From: Rhodoplanes sp046000175
Lineage (GTDB): Bacteria; Pseudomonadota; Alphaproteobacteria; Rhizobiales; Xanthobacteraceae
Assembly (NCBI RefSeq): GCF_046000175.1
Contig: NZ_JBEOMB010000048.1
Coordinates: 1 to 64,000 of the forward strand
Length of the DNA stretch: 64,000 bases
Direction of reading: 5' to 3'
Of the stretch, positions 27,393-35,703 are shown piece by piece (position 1 is the stretch's first letter; each line of letters begins with the position of its first letter). A program made the position numbers and the translations under genes. The notes under the pieces were generated by a model that worked only from the letters and a program-made list of their open reading frames with translations, was not told the DNA's origin and searched no databases.

Positions 27393-27653
27393 ATGGGTTC
27401 AATGAGCATCTGGCACTGGATCATCGTCCTCGGCGTCGTGCTGCTGCTGTTCGGCCGCGGCAAGATCTCCGAGATGATGGGCGACGTCGCGCAGGGCATC
27501 AAAGCCTTCAAGAAGGGCATGTCCGAGGACGACACCGCCAAGGTCGAGCCGGCCAAGCCGGCCGAGCCGGTGCGGACGATCGACCACCAGCCGACCACGG
27601 CGCCGTCGCAGTCCGTCCAGCAGCCGCAGGCCGAGACCCACAAGGCCGGCTGA
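27393..27653 (+). CDS. tatA: Sec-independent translocase subunit TatA
   Basis: Forms the pore of the twin-arginine pathway that exports folded proteins. Of 86 residues, one N-terminal membrane span (IWHWIIVLGVVLLLFG), the FGRGKISEMMGD hinge and an amphipathic helix (AQGIKAFKKGM) are followed by an acidic, Pro/Gln-rich tail. The ATG at 27393 has GGAGG 8 bases upstream; the frame open to 27186 has no relation to TatA. First gene of tatABC. Confidence 0.95.
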   Translation: MGSMSIWHWIIVLGVVLLLFGRGKISEMMGDVAQGIKAFKKGMSEDDTAKVEPAKPAEPVRTIDHQPTTAPSQSVQQPQAETHKAG

Positions 27654-27843
27654 TCGCCGGCCGGCCGTCCCGGCTGTCCCCCGCGCCAGCGGCGCCGCGA
27701 CGATCGCCGCGCCGCGCGGTGCCCCCGCGGTCGCGCTTGAACCCGTCCCCGATCTGCGGCAAACCGCTTGGCGTCGCGCCGGCGGACGACCGGCCATTGC
27801 GGGGGCCGCACCGTCACGGGCGGGCGGCACCCTCGGAGCCACG

Positions 27844-28395
27844 ATGTTCGATATCGGGTGGAGCGAGCTCCTGCTCATCGGCGTGGTCGCGCTGATCGCG
27901 ATCGGCCCGAAGGAGCTGCCGGGCGTGCTGCGCGCCGTCGGCCAATGGACCGGGAAGATGCGTCGCATGGCGGCCGAGTTCCAGGGCCAGTTCCAGGAGG
28001 CGCTGCGCGAGGCCGAGATGGCCGACCTGAAGAAGCAGGTCGACGAGCTCAACGACGCCGCCCGCAGCATCGCCACCTACGACCCGCTCGCCGAGACGGC
28101 GAAGTCGATCGCCGCCCCCACCCCGATCACGCCACCGGCTGATACAACGGCGTCGCCCGACACGCCGGCCGTGACGGCCGAGCCGCTGCCGGCGCCCGAG
28201 GGTGTCGCGCCGGCCGCTGCGGTCGAATCGCCCGTCCCCGAAGCGCCCGTCACGACGCCGAGCACCGAGCCGGTGGCCGGCGCCGCCGTGGCTCCGGCCG
28301 AAGTGCCCCCGGCGGCCACGCCGGTGCCCGCACCCGTCGAGACGGTGGCCGAGACGGTGGGCGAGGCCGCGCCGACCAAGGACCGCCCGGCATGA
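27844..28395 (+). CDS. tatB: Sec-independent translocase subunit TatB
   Basis: Docks with TatC to recognise twin-arginine signal peptides. Of 183 residues, MFDIGWSELLLIGVVALIAI is the TatB N-terminus with its Glu in the membrane span. It is followed by the GPKELPGVLRAVGQW hinge, an amphipathic helix to about residue 85 and a long Pro/Ala/Thr-rich tail. The stop overlaps the tatC start by 4 bases (ATGA), which indicates translational coupling. Confidence 0.95.
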   Translation: MFDIGWSELLLIGVVALIAIGPKELPGVLRAVGQWTGKMRRMAAEFQGQFQEALREAEMADLKKQVDELNDAARSIATYDPLAETAKSIAAPTPITPPADTTASPDTPAVTAEPLPAPEGVAPAAAVESPVPEAPVTTPSTEPVAGAAVAPAEVPPAATPVPAPVETVAETVGEAAPTKDRPA

Positions 28396-29213
28396 CCCAC
28401 GAGGACATCGAGGCGACCAAGGCGCCGTTGATGGACCACCTGATCGAGCTGCGCTCGCGGCTCATCAAGTCGCTCATCGCCTTCGCGATCATGTTCATCC
28501 TCTGCTTCGCCTTCGCCAAGCAGATCTACAACGTGCTGGTGTGGCCCTTCGTGTGGGTCGCAGGGCCGGAGAACTCCAAGTTCATCTACACGGCGCTGCT
28601 GGAGTACTTCGTCACCCAGCTCAAGCTCGCGATGTTCGGCGCCGTCTTCCTCGCCTTCCCGGTGATCGCGACGCAGATCTACATGTTCGTCGCGCCCGGC
28701 CTCTACCGGCACGAGCGCAACGCCTTCCTGCCCTACCTGGTGGCGACCCCGATCTTCTTTTTTCTCGGCGCCATGGTGGTCTATTTCCTCGTGATGCCGA
28801 TGCTGGTGCGCTTCTCGCTCGGCATGCAGCAGCTCGGCGGCGGCGAGACCGCCGACATCGCGCTGCTGCCCAAGGTCGGCGAGTATCTCGGCCTGATGAT
28901 GAGCCTGGTGCTCGCCTTCGGGGTGGCGTTCCAGCTGCCCGTGATCCTGACGCTGCTCGGCCGCATCGGCATCGTCGATTCCGCGATGCTCAAGGCCAAG
29001 CGCCGCTACTTCATCGTCGGCGCCTTCGTGATCGCCGCGGTGCTGACCCCACCCGACGTGATCTCGCAGCTCTCGCTCGCCGTCCCTCTGATGATCCTCT
29101 ACGAGGCCGCGATCCACTCGGTCCGCTTCGTCGAGACCAAGGCGAAGGACGAGAAGGCGAAAGCCGCCGCCGACGCCGGCTCCCCGCCGGCCGCCTCGTC
29201 GCCCACCGGCTGA
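28392..29213 (+). CDS. tatC: Sec-independent translocase subunit TatC
   Basis: Polytopic receptor for twin-arginine signal peptides, 273 residues with six predicted membrane spans. The conserved N-terminal block MDHLIELRSRLIKSLI, the periplasmic FLPYLVATPIFFFLGAMVVY region and the SPPDVISQ-like PPDVISQLSLAVPLMILYE block are visible. It ends in an Ala/Pro tail. Last gene of tatABC; serS follows after 126 bases. Confidence 0.96.
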   Translation: MTHEDIEATKAPLMDHLIELRSRLIKSLIAFAIMFILCFAFAKQIYNVLVWPFVWVAGPENSKFIYTALLEYFVTQLKLAMFGAVFLAFPVIATQIYMFVAPGLYRHERNAFLPYLVATPIFFFLGAMVVYFLVMPMLVRFSLGMQQLGGGETADIALLPKVGEYLGLMMSLVLAFGVAFQLPVILTLLGRIGIVDSAMLKAKRRYFIVGAFVIAAVLTPPDVISQLSLAVPLMILYEAAIHSVRFVETKAKDEKAKAAADAGSPPAASSPTG

Positions 29214-29339
29214 CCGGTTCGGGGCCACCGTTCCGACCGGGCGGCCCGCCCGCATCGTCGCCGCGTGGTCGCGACGACGGTGCTATAAGGGCCCATCGAT
29301 TCCGTCGCCGTTGTCACGCACGCCGCCAGAGCCCGTCCC

Positions 29340-30689
29340 ATGTACGACATCAAGTGGATCCGCGAGAACCGCGAGACTTTCGATCGCGGCCTGCAGCGCC
29401 GGAACCTGGCGCCGCTGTCGGCCGAGCTGTTCGCGCTCGACGACCGCCGCCGCGCCGCCATCCAGGCCCTGGAGGCCGCGCAGGCGCGTCGCAACGCGGC
29501 GTCGAAGGAGATCGGCGAGGCGAAGAAGAGGAAGGACGAGGCCGCGGCAAAAGCCCTGATGGACGAGGTCGCGGGGCTGAAGGCCTCGATCCCGGCCATG
29601 GAGGCCGAGGAGAAGGCGGCGAGCGCGGCGCTCGACGAGGCGCTGGCAAAAATCCCGAACACGCCGCTCGACGCGGTGCCGGACGGCGCCGACGAGCACG
29701 GCAATGTCGAGCATCACCGCTTCGGGGCGCCGCCGGTGCTGAGCTTCACGCCGCGCCAGCATTTCGAGCTCGGTGAAGGCCTGAAGCAGATGGATTTCGA
29801 GGCGGCGTCGCGGATGTCCGGCGCCCGCTTCGTCGTGCTGAAGAGCAAGCTCGCGCGGCTCGAACGCGCGCTCGCTCAGTTCATGCTCGACCTCCACACC
29901 ACCGAGCACGGTTACACCGAGGTGTCGCCGCCGCTCCTGGTGCGCGACGACGCCATGTTCGGCACGGCGCAACTGCCGAAGTTCTTGGATGATCAGTTCG
30001 CCGCCGTTTCCGGAGAAGGGCTTCGGGCGATCACCGAGCCTGGGCATACCTCCGACGACGCTCTCGGCGTCGGAGCAAATCGTCGTTGGCTCATCCCCAC
30101 CGCCGAAGTCCCGCTGACCAATCTCGTCCGCGAGCAGATCGTCGAGGAAGCCGAGCTGCCGCTGCGGCTCACGGCCGGCACGTATTGCTTCCGGGCCGAG
30201 GCGGGGGCGGCGGGGCGCGACACGCGCGGCATGATCCGCCAGCATCAGTTCTACAAGGTCGAGCTCGTCTCCATCACGACGCCGGAGAAGAGTCTCGAAG
30301 AGCACGAGCGCATGCTCGCCTGCGCGGAAGAAGTGCTGCGCCGGCTCGGCCTGCACTACCGCGTGGTGACGCTGTGCACGGGCGACATGGGCTTCGCGTC
30401 CCAAAAAACCTACGACATCGAGGTGTGGCTGCCGGGGCAGGGGATGTTCCGCGAAATCTCCTCCTGCTCGGTGTGCGGCGACTTTCAGGCGCGCCGCATG
30501 AGCGCGCGCTATCGCACCGCCGAGGGCCGCGCGGTGCGTCCGGTCCACACCCTCAACGGCTCGGGCGTCGCCGTCGGCCGCGCCATGATCGCCGTGATGG
30601 AGAACTACCAGCAGGCCGACGGCGCGATCGCCGTGCCCGAGGTGCTGGAGCCCTATATGGGCGGGTTGAAGGAAATCAGAAGCGAGTAG
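29340..30689 (+). CDS. serS: Serine--tRNA ligase
   Basis: Charges tRNA-Ser and tRNA-Sec. Of 449 residues, the N-terminal coiled-coil tRNA-binding arm spans about 30-105. Class II motif 2 (CFRAEAGAAGRDTRGMIRQH) and motif 3 (NGSGVAVGRAMIAVMENYQQ) are intact. A 20-25 residue insertion (about residues 219-250, between LDDQF and RWLIPTAEVPLTN) is typical of alphaproteobacterial forms. The stop codon and the last two codons lie in the first unit of a short GCGAGTAG-rich repeat (30680-30712), so the C-terminus ends RSE. Confidence 0.96.
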   Translation: MYDIKWIRENRETFDRGLQRRNLAPLSAELFALDDRRRAAIQALEAAQARRNAASKEIGEAKKRKDEAAAKALMDEVAGLKASIPAMEAEEKAASAALDEALAKIPNTPLDAVPDGADEHGNVEHHRFGAPPVLSFTPRQHFELGEGLKQMDFEAASRMSGARFVVLKSKLARLERALAQFMLDLHTTEHGYTEVSPPLLVRDDAMFGTAQLPKFLDDQFAAVSGEGLRAITEPGHTSDDALGVGANRRWLIPTAEVPLTNLVREQIVEEAELPLRLTAGTYCFRAEAGAAGRDTRGMIRQHQFYKVELVSITTPEKSLEEHERMLACAEEVLRRLGLHYRVVTLCTGDMGFASQKTYDIEVWLPGQGMFREISSCSVCGDFQARRMSARYRTAEGRAVRPVHTLNGSGVAVGRAMIAVMENYQQADGAIAVPEVLEPYMGGLKEIRSE

Positions 30690-30712
30690 CGAATGGCGAA
30701 TAGCGAGTAGGG
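30680..30712. repeat. GCGAGTAGCGAATGGCGAATAG repeat, left part (family H)
   Basis: Short units of the type AGCGAGTAGCGAATGGCGAA repeat here and in inverse form at 30885-30960 and 31968-31992. The left part overlaps the serS stop codon. Confidence 0.65.
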
Positions 30713-30717
30713 AACGG

Positions 30718-30840
30718 GGTGTCCTCCGACCTCGTCCGGAGGAGGCCGCGCAGCGGCCGTCTCGAAGGGCGAGGGCGGCTCCACGACGAGTGGCCACATG
30801 GTTCGAGACGCGGCCTGCGGCCGCTCCTCACCATGAGGGG
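30718..30840. repeat. Intergenic repeat, family A, copy 2 (inverted)
   Basis: Shares GGCCGTCTCGAAGGGCGAGG and GTGGCCACATGGTTCGAGAC with copy 1 at 23390-23560, in the opposite orientation. It lacks the perfect 17-bp hairpin of copy 1. It lies between the two family H blocks. Confidence 0.65.
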
Positions 30841-30884
30841 CGAGACGGTGCGACGGAGCGGAGGCTCACGCTCTCGGACCCACT

Positions 30885-30960
30885 GTTCGCTATTCGCAAT
30901 TCGCTGATCGCTGCTCACCATCCGCTATTCGCTATTCGCTACTCGCTACTCGCTCTTCGC
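30885..30960. repeat. CTATTCGCTACTCGC repeat, right part (family H)
   Basis: Tandem, slightly varied units TTCGCTATTCGC and TACTCGCTACTCGC. Inverse of the block at 30680-30712; together they bracket the family A element, so the whole serS-surE gap is a nested repeat structure. Confidence 0.65.
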
Positions 30961-30979
30961 CAACATCGAGAACCGATCC

Positions 30980-31744
30980 GTGCGCATCCTGGTCACCAAC
31001 GACGACGGCATTCACGCGCCGGGGCTCGACGTCTGCGTCGAGATCGCCCGCGCCCTCTCGGACGACGTGTGGATCGTCGCGCCCGAGTTCGACCAGTCGG
31101 GCGTCTCGCATTCGCTGTCGCTCAACGATCCGCTGCGGCTGCGCGCCATCGAGGACCGCCGCTTCGCCGTCAAGGGCACGCCGACCGACTGCGTGATCAT
31201 GGGCGTGCGCCACATCCTTGGCGACAAGCGGCCCGACCTCGTGCTCTCCGGCGTCAACCGCGGCTCGAACGTCGCCGAGGACGTCACCTATTCGGGCACC
31301 ATCGCGGGCGCCATCGAGGGCACGATCCTCGGCATCCCGTCGGTCGCGCTGTCGCAGTCCTACGGCGCCGAGAGCAAGCAGAAGCCGCACTGGGACACCG
31401 GCTTGCGCCATGCGCCCGCGCTGATCCGCAAGGTGATCGACACCGGCATCCCGCGTGACGTGCTGATCAACATCAACTTCCCGGACTGCCGGCCGGACGA
31501 TGTGAAGGGCGTCGCGGTGTCGAGCCAGGGCAAGCGCGACATCGACTGGCTGAAGATCGACCCGCGCTACGACGGCCGCGGCAACCCGTATTTCTGGATC
31601 GCCTTCGACCGGGTGAAGAAGAACCCGCCCGGCCGCGGCACCGACCTCGCCGGCCTCGCCGACAAGCGCATCACCGTCACGCCGCTCCGCCTCGACATGA
31701 CCGACGAGCCGTTCATGACCAAGCTGGCGCAGGTGTTTTCGTGA
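30980..31744 (+). CDS. surE: 5'/3'-nucleotidase SurE
   Basis: Metal-dependent nucleotidase and exopolyphosphatase, 254 residues from a GTG start. MRILVTNDDGIHAPGL carries the metal-binding Asp pair. SGVNRGSNVAEDVTYSGTIA contains the catalytic Asn and Ser-Gly elements, and VALSQSYG lies in the dimer region. In relatives pcm follows directly; here 1.0 kb with a response regulator on the other strand intervenes. Confidence 0.95.
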   Translation: MRILVTNDDGIHAPGLDVCVEIARALSDDVWIVAPEFDQSGVSHSLSLNDPLRLRAIEDRRFAVKGTPTDCVIMGVRHILGDKRPDLVLSGVNRGSNVAEDVTYSGTIAGAIEGTILGIPSVALSQSYGAESKQKPHWDTGLRHAPALIRKVIDTGIPRDVLININFPDCRPDDVKGVAVSSQGKRDIDWLKIDPRYDGRGNPYFWIAFDRVKKNPPGRGTDLAGLADKRITVTPLRLDMTDEPFMTKLAQVFS

Positions 31745-31785
31745 CCAGCAGTGCTTGCTAGGCACTTCGGCAGCGGCAGCCTCGG

Positions 31786-31895
31786 ACTGCTCTCTCCCCC
31801 CTTGTGGGGGAGAGGTGGAGAGGGGGGTGAGCCACGATCTCCGAGCCCGCGGCTCACCCCCCCTCCCTGTCCCTCCCCCACAAGGGAGGAGGGAA
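31786..31895. repeat. Intergenic repeat, family G (CTCCCCCTTGTGGGGGAGAGG)
   Basis: Inverted arms CCCCCTTGTGGGGGAGAGG and CCTCCCCCACAAGGGAG around AGGGGGGTGAG...CTCACCCCCC. A partial relative (CTCGCCCCGCAGGCGGGGAG) is at 37311-37335. Confidence 0.6.
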
Positions 31896-31945
31896 CGCAG
31901 GCCGCCACGTCCGAACCCTTCGGCGCGACGTCGGAAAGCAAACGA

Positions 31946-31967
31946 GGCGCCGTAGCGCCCCGTTTTT
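31946..31967 (+). terminator. Candidate terminator after surE
   Basis: Stem GGCGC/GCGCC with loop CGTA (31946-31959), then CCG and a T-run at 31963-31967. The stem is short. It lies between convergent surE and the response-regulator gene. Confidence 0.4.
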
Positions 31968-31992
31968 CCATTCGCTACTCGCCATTCGCCGT
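31968..31992. repeat. Family H fragment
   Basis: CCATTCGCTACTCGCCATTC repeats the unit of the 30885-30960 block directly before the stop of the response-regulator gene. Confidence 0.55.
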
Positions 31993-31994
31993 CG

Positions 31995-32381
31995 TCACAC
32001 CACGGCGGCGCGCTCGAAGGCCTGCGAGAGGATCTTGCTGAGATTGTCCTGTTGGAAGGGCTTCTGCAGGGTGGGGCGGTTCATGAACTTCTCGGGCAAG
32101 CCGCGCTCGCCGTAGCCGGTGGCGAACACGAAGGGCAGGCCGCGCTCCTCGAGAATCTCGGCGACCGGGCTGACGGTCTGGCCGGCGAGGTTGACGTCGA
32201 GGATCGCCATGTCGAAGTCGCCGGTCCTGGCGAGCTTGATCGCGTCGTCGATCCGGCCGACCGCGCCGGCGACCGTGTATCCGAGATCGCCGAGCATGTC
32301 CTCGAGCAGCATCCGGATCATGATCTCGTCCTCGACGACGAGGATGTTCTTCGAATCGGCGGCCGCGTCAGCCTTGTCCAT
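31995..32381 (-). CDS. Single-domain response regulator of the FATGUY type
   Basis: 128-residue CheY-like receiver with no output domain. Acidic pocket Glu17-Asp18 (ILVVEDE), phospho-acceptor Asp62 (AILDVNLAG) and Lys107 (LQKPFQQ) are intact. The segment FVFATGYG (about 85-92) is the FAT-G-Y motif that defines FATGUY regulators, an alphaproteobacterial group linked to HWE/HisKA2 kinases and stress signalling. Its kinase is not in the window. It is transcribed against its neighbours and breaks the surE-pcm gene order. The upstream gap holds a long palindrome at 32593-32621. Confidence 0.9.
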   Translation of the reverse strand: MDKADAAADSKNILVVEDEIMIRMLLEDMLGDLGYTVAGAVGRIDDAIKLARTGDFDMAILDVNLAGQTVSPVAEILEERGLPFVFATGYGERGLPEKFMNRPTLQKPFQQDNLSKILSQAFERAAVV

Positions 32382-32445
32382 TGTTGCTCCGTCCTGTGAT
32401 GCGCCCCGTCCCGTCGGACGGACCGTGTCGTGCGAACTTTTTTCG

Positions 32446-32505
32446 CGCGCGTCGTCTGTACGCGAGTCGTCTGTACGCGAGTCGTCTTCACACGAGTCGT
32501 CGTGG
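32446..32505. repeat. 15-bp tandem repeat in response-regulator promoter region
   Basis: Four units: CGCGCGTCGTCTGTA, CGCGAGTCGTCTGTA, CGCGAGTCGTCTTCA and CACGAGTCGTCGTGG. It starts 65 bases upstream of the response-regulator ATG. Confidence 0.8.
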
Positions 32506-32592
32506 TCCTGGAGTGCGCTGGAGAGCGCGCTCCAAAGCGATCCACCGGAAGGCAGTCACGCACCGTCCGATGAATCGAACGAACAAACCCGA

Positions 32593-32621
32593 GAACCAAT
32601 CCGCGCCGGCGCGATTGGTTC
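32593..32621. promoter_or_regulatory. Long palindrome upstream of response regulator and pcm
   Basis: GAACCAATCCGCGCC faces GGCGCGATTGGTTC, a 14-15 bp inverted repeat with a single unpaired base and no loop. No T-run follows, so it looks more like an operator than a terminator. Which regulator would bind is unknown. Confidence 0.45.
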
Positions 32622-32787
32622 CTCGTGGATGAGAATTTCGTAACCTGCCCAGGCTAGCGCAGGTGCTATGGTTGGTAAGGCGTGAATGGGGCAAATTGGG
32701 GGTGGCCGCAACCCCGCACCTGCCTGCGGGGCGAAGGGCCGCGAGTCCCGTGTGCTGCGTCCGGGCGTCCGAAGGAACGCGAGTGCG

Positions 32788-33441
32788 ATGACGAGTGTCG
32801 CCGATCGGAGGATCGGCCCGATGGAGTTTCTGCTCGGTCTGCGCCGCCGCGGCATCGCCGATCCGGCCGTGCTGCGCGCCATGGAAGAGGTGCCTCGCGA
32901 ACATTTCGTGCGGGCCGAGGACGCCGCGGTCGCCTATGCGGACCACGCGATGCCGATCGACTGCGGCCAGACGATCAGCCAGCCCTACGTGGTCGCCTAC
33001 ATGACCGAGCGGCTCTCGCTCGCGCCCGAGCACAAGGTGCTCGAGGTCGGCACCGGCTCGGGCTATCAGGCGGCGGTGCTGTCGCGGCTCGTCGCCCGGG
33101 TGGTGACGATCGAGCGGTACCGGACGTTGGCCGAGCAGGCGCGGGAGAGGTTCGCTGCGCTCGGCTACGACAACATCGCGGTGGTGATCGGCGACGGGCT
33201 CGCCGGCGTGCCGGACGAGGCGCCCTACGATCGCATCATCGTGACGGCGGCGGCCGAATCGATTCCGCGCGCGCTCGTCGAGCAGCTCGCCGACGGCGGC
33301 GTCATGGTGCTGCCGCTCGGGCCGCAGGACGGCGCCCAGATCATCGTGCGGCTGACCAAGACGCCGAGCGGCCTCTTCCGCGAAAACTTCATCGGCGTCC
33401 GCTTCGTGCCGCTGCTGCCCGGCAAGGCACGGGAGCTGTAG
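32788..33441 (+). CDS. pcm: Protein-L-isoaspartate O-methyltransferase
   Basis: Repairs isoaspartyl residues in aged proteins using S-adenosylmethionine. 217 residues from ATG 32788 (GAAGGAA upstream); ATG 32821 is an alternative. SAM-binding motif VLEVGTGSGYQAAVLSRL, the PIDCGQTISQPYVVAYM substrate loop and YDRIIVTAAAESIPRALVEQ are diagnostic. Normally in surE-pcm-nlpD order; here it is separated from both. Confidence 0.94.
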   Translation: MTSVADRRIGPMEFLLGLRRRGIADPAVLRAMEEVPREHFVRAEDAAVAYADHAMPIDCGQTISQPYVVAYMTERLSLAPEHKVLEVGTGSGYQAAVLSRLVARVVTIERYRTLAEQARERFAALGYDNIAVVIGDGLAGVPDEAPYDRIIVTAAAESIPRALVEQLADGGVMVLPLGPQDGAQIIVRLTKTPSGLFRENFIGVRFVPLLPGKAREL

Positions 33442-33578
33442 CGTGTCCCGGACAAGGCATGTCGGGCCGCAGGCCCGATGTGCCGCCGAGCCGGGACCCA
33501 GGGGCGGCACGGCACTGCCTCGTTCGATCGCCCTGGGTCCCGGGTCACGGCGCGATGCGCCGCACCCGGGACACGAGT
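33442..33578. repeat. Intergenic repeat, family C, copy 1
   Basis: Begins TGTCCCGGACAAGGCATG and ends CGCACCCGGGACACGAG, with GGGCCGCAGGCCC and GACCCAGGGGCGGCAC / CCCTGGGTCCCGG inverted segments inside. Three further copies in the same orientation are at 42986, 47320 and 50368. Confidence 0.8.
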
Positions 33579-33732
33579 CCGGGCACGGGCGGAAGGCCGC
33601 GGCTGTCACCCGGCGGCCACACCTCGGCATGGCCGCTCCGCTCGGGGTTGCCGCGGCGTGGGGGCGTGCCGATATGTCGCCGGCGGCCGTGCCGCGCCGT
33701 CGTCCCCCGTCCGGCCGGAGCCCGTGCCTCCA

Positions 33733-34667
<935 letters not shown>

Positions 34668-34671
<4 letters not shown>

Positions 34672-35435
34672 TCACTAATTTCCGGGCGGTGCAGGCCATC
34701 TACGTGTTCGAGATGTCCCGCACCGGGCGCACGCTCCTGCAGAGCATCGTGTCGCCGGTGCTGTCCACCTCGCTCTACTTCGTCGTGTTCGGCGCGGCGA
34801 TCGGCTCCCGCATCACCGAAATCGAGGGGGTGCCGTACGGCGCCTTCATCGTCCCCGGGCTGATCATGCTCCTGTTGCTCACCCAGAGCGTCGCCAACGC
34901 CTCGTTCGGCATCTACTTCCCGCGCTTCACCGGGACCATCTACGAGATCCTCTCGGCCCCGGTGTCCTATGGCGAGATCGTGCTCGGCTATGTCGGGGCG
35001 GCCGCCACCAAGTCGATCATCCTCGGCCTGATCGTGCTCGCCACGGCTGGGCTGTTCGTCCCACTGCAGATCGCGCATCCGGTGTGGATGCTCGTCTTCC
35101 TGGTGCTGACCGCGGTGACGTTCAGCCTGCTCGGCTTCATCATCGGCATCTGGGCCGACGGCTTCGAGAAGCTCCAGCTGGTGCCGCTGCTCGTCATCAC
35201 GCCGCTCACCTTCCTGGGCGGCACGTTCTACTCGATCTCGGTGCTCCCGCCTGCATGGCAGACGGTGGCGCTGTTCAACCCCGTCGTGTACCTGATCTCG
35301 GGGTTCCGCTGGGCCTTCTTCGAGACCGCCGACGTGCATGTCGGCATCAGCCTGGCGATGACGCTCGTCTTCCTCGGCGCCTGCCTCGCAACCATCGCGT
35401 GGATCTTCCGCACCGGCTATCGCCTGAAGGCGTGA
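34668..35435 (+). CDS. ABC-2 type exporter, permease subunit (YadH-like)
   Basis: 255 residues with about six membrane spans. Features match the ABC-2 family: an N-terminal amphipathic part (MITNFRAVQAIYVFEMSRTG), PGLIMLLLLTQSVANASFGI, and the late conserved block PLTFLGGTFYSISVLPPAWQ followed by NPVVYLISGFRWAFF. Translationally coupled to the ATPase gene upstream. YadGH-type transporters have no firmly known substrate. Confidence 0.92.
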
Positions 35436-35654
35436 CGCCACGGGTTGCATCAATGTGTCGGCACAGTTAACGCCCAGAAGAACAAAAGAAGAACAAGGTT
35501 CCGGGCCAATCCGCTCCCGACATCGCTCCGCGACCGCCAAGATACGGGCGCGACAATGCAAAGTTCCATTGTAATCGTAAAGGAAACGTCTTTCCGGAGG
35601 CGCGAGGGTTAAATCAATCTTTACTCGCTCGGTGCTTAACTCGGGCCTGTCTCC

Positions 35655-35688
35655 GTGTGTGTCCGTCGCGTGTGTGTGTCCGTCGCGT
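35655..35688. repeat. 17-bp tandem duplication before nlpD
   Basis: Two exact copies of GTGTGTGTCCGTCGCGT, ending 15 bases before the chosen ATG at 35704. It lies in the leader region. Confidence 0.85.
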
Positions 35689-35703
35689 AGAGTGAGTGAG
35701 CCG

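Larger units (their letters stand above)
32382..32787. other. Non-coding gap between response regulator and pcm
   Basis: 406 bases between divergent genes. It contains four 15-bp tandem units (32446-32505), an almost perfect 15-bp inverted repeat (32593-32621) and the pcm leader. No protein-coding signal was recognised; open frames through the tandem units give only low-complexity Thr/Arg/Ser/Val sequence. Confidence 0.6.

Noticed and set aside
30680..30960. Repeated GCGAATAG-type units considered as a CRISPR array
   Set aside because: Units are short, contiguous and lack spacers of even length; no cas genes are present.
34988..35224. Minus-strand small frame inside the ABC permease gene
   Set aside because: Antisense to membrane spans, with no ribosome site.
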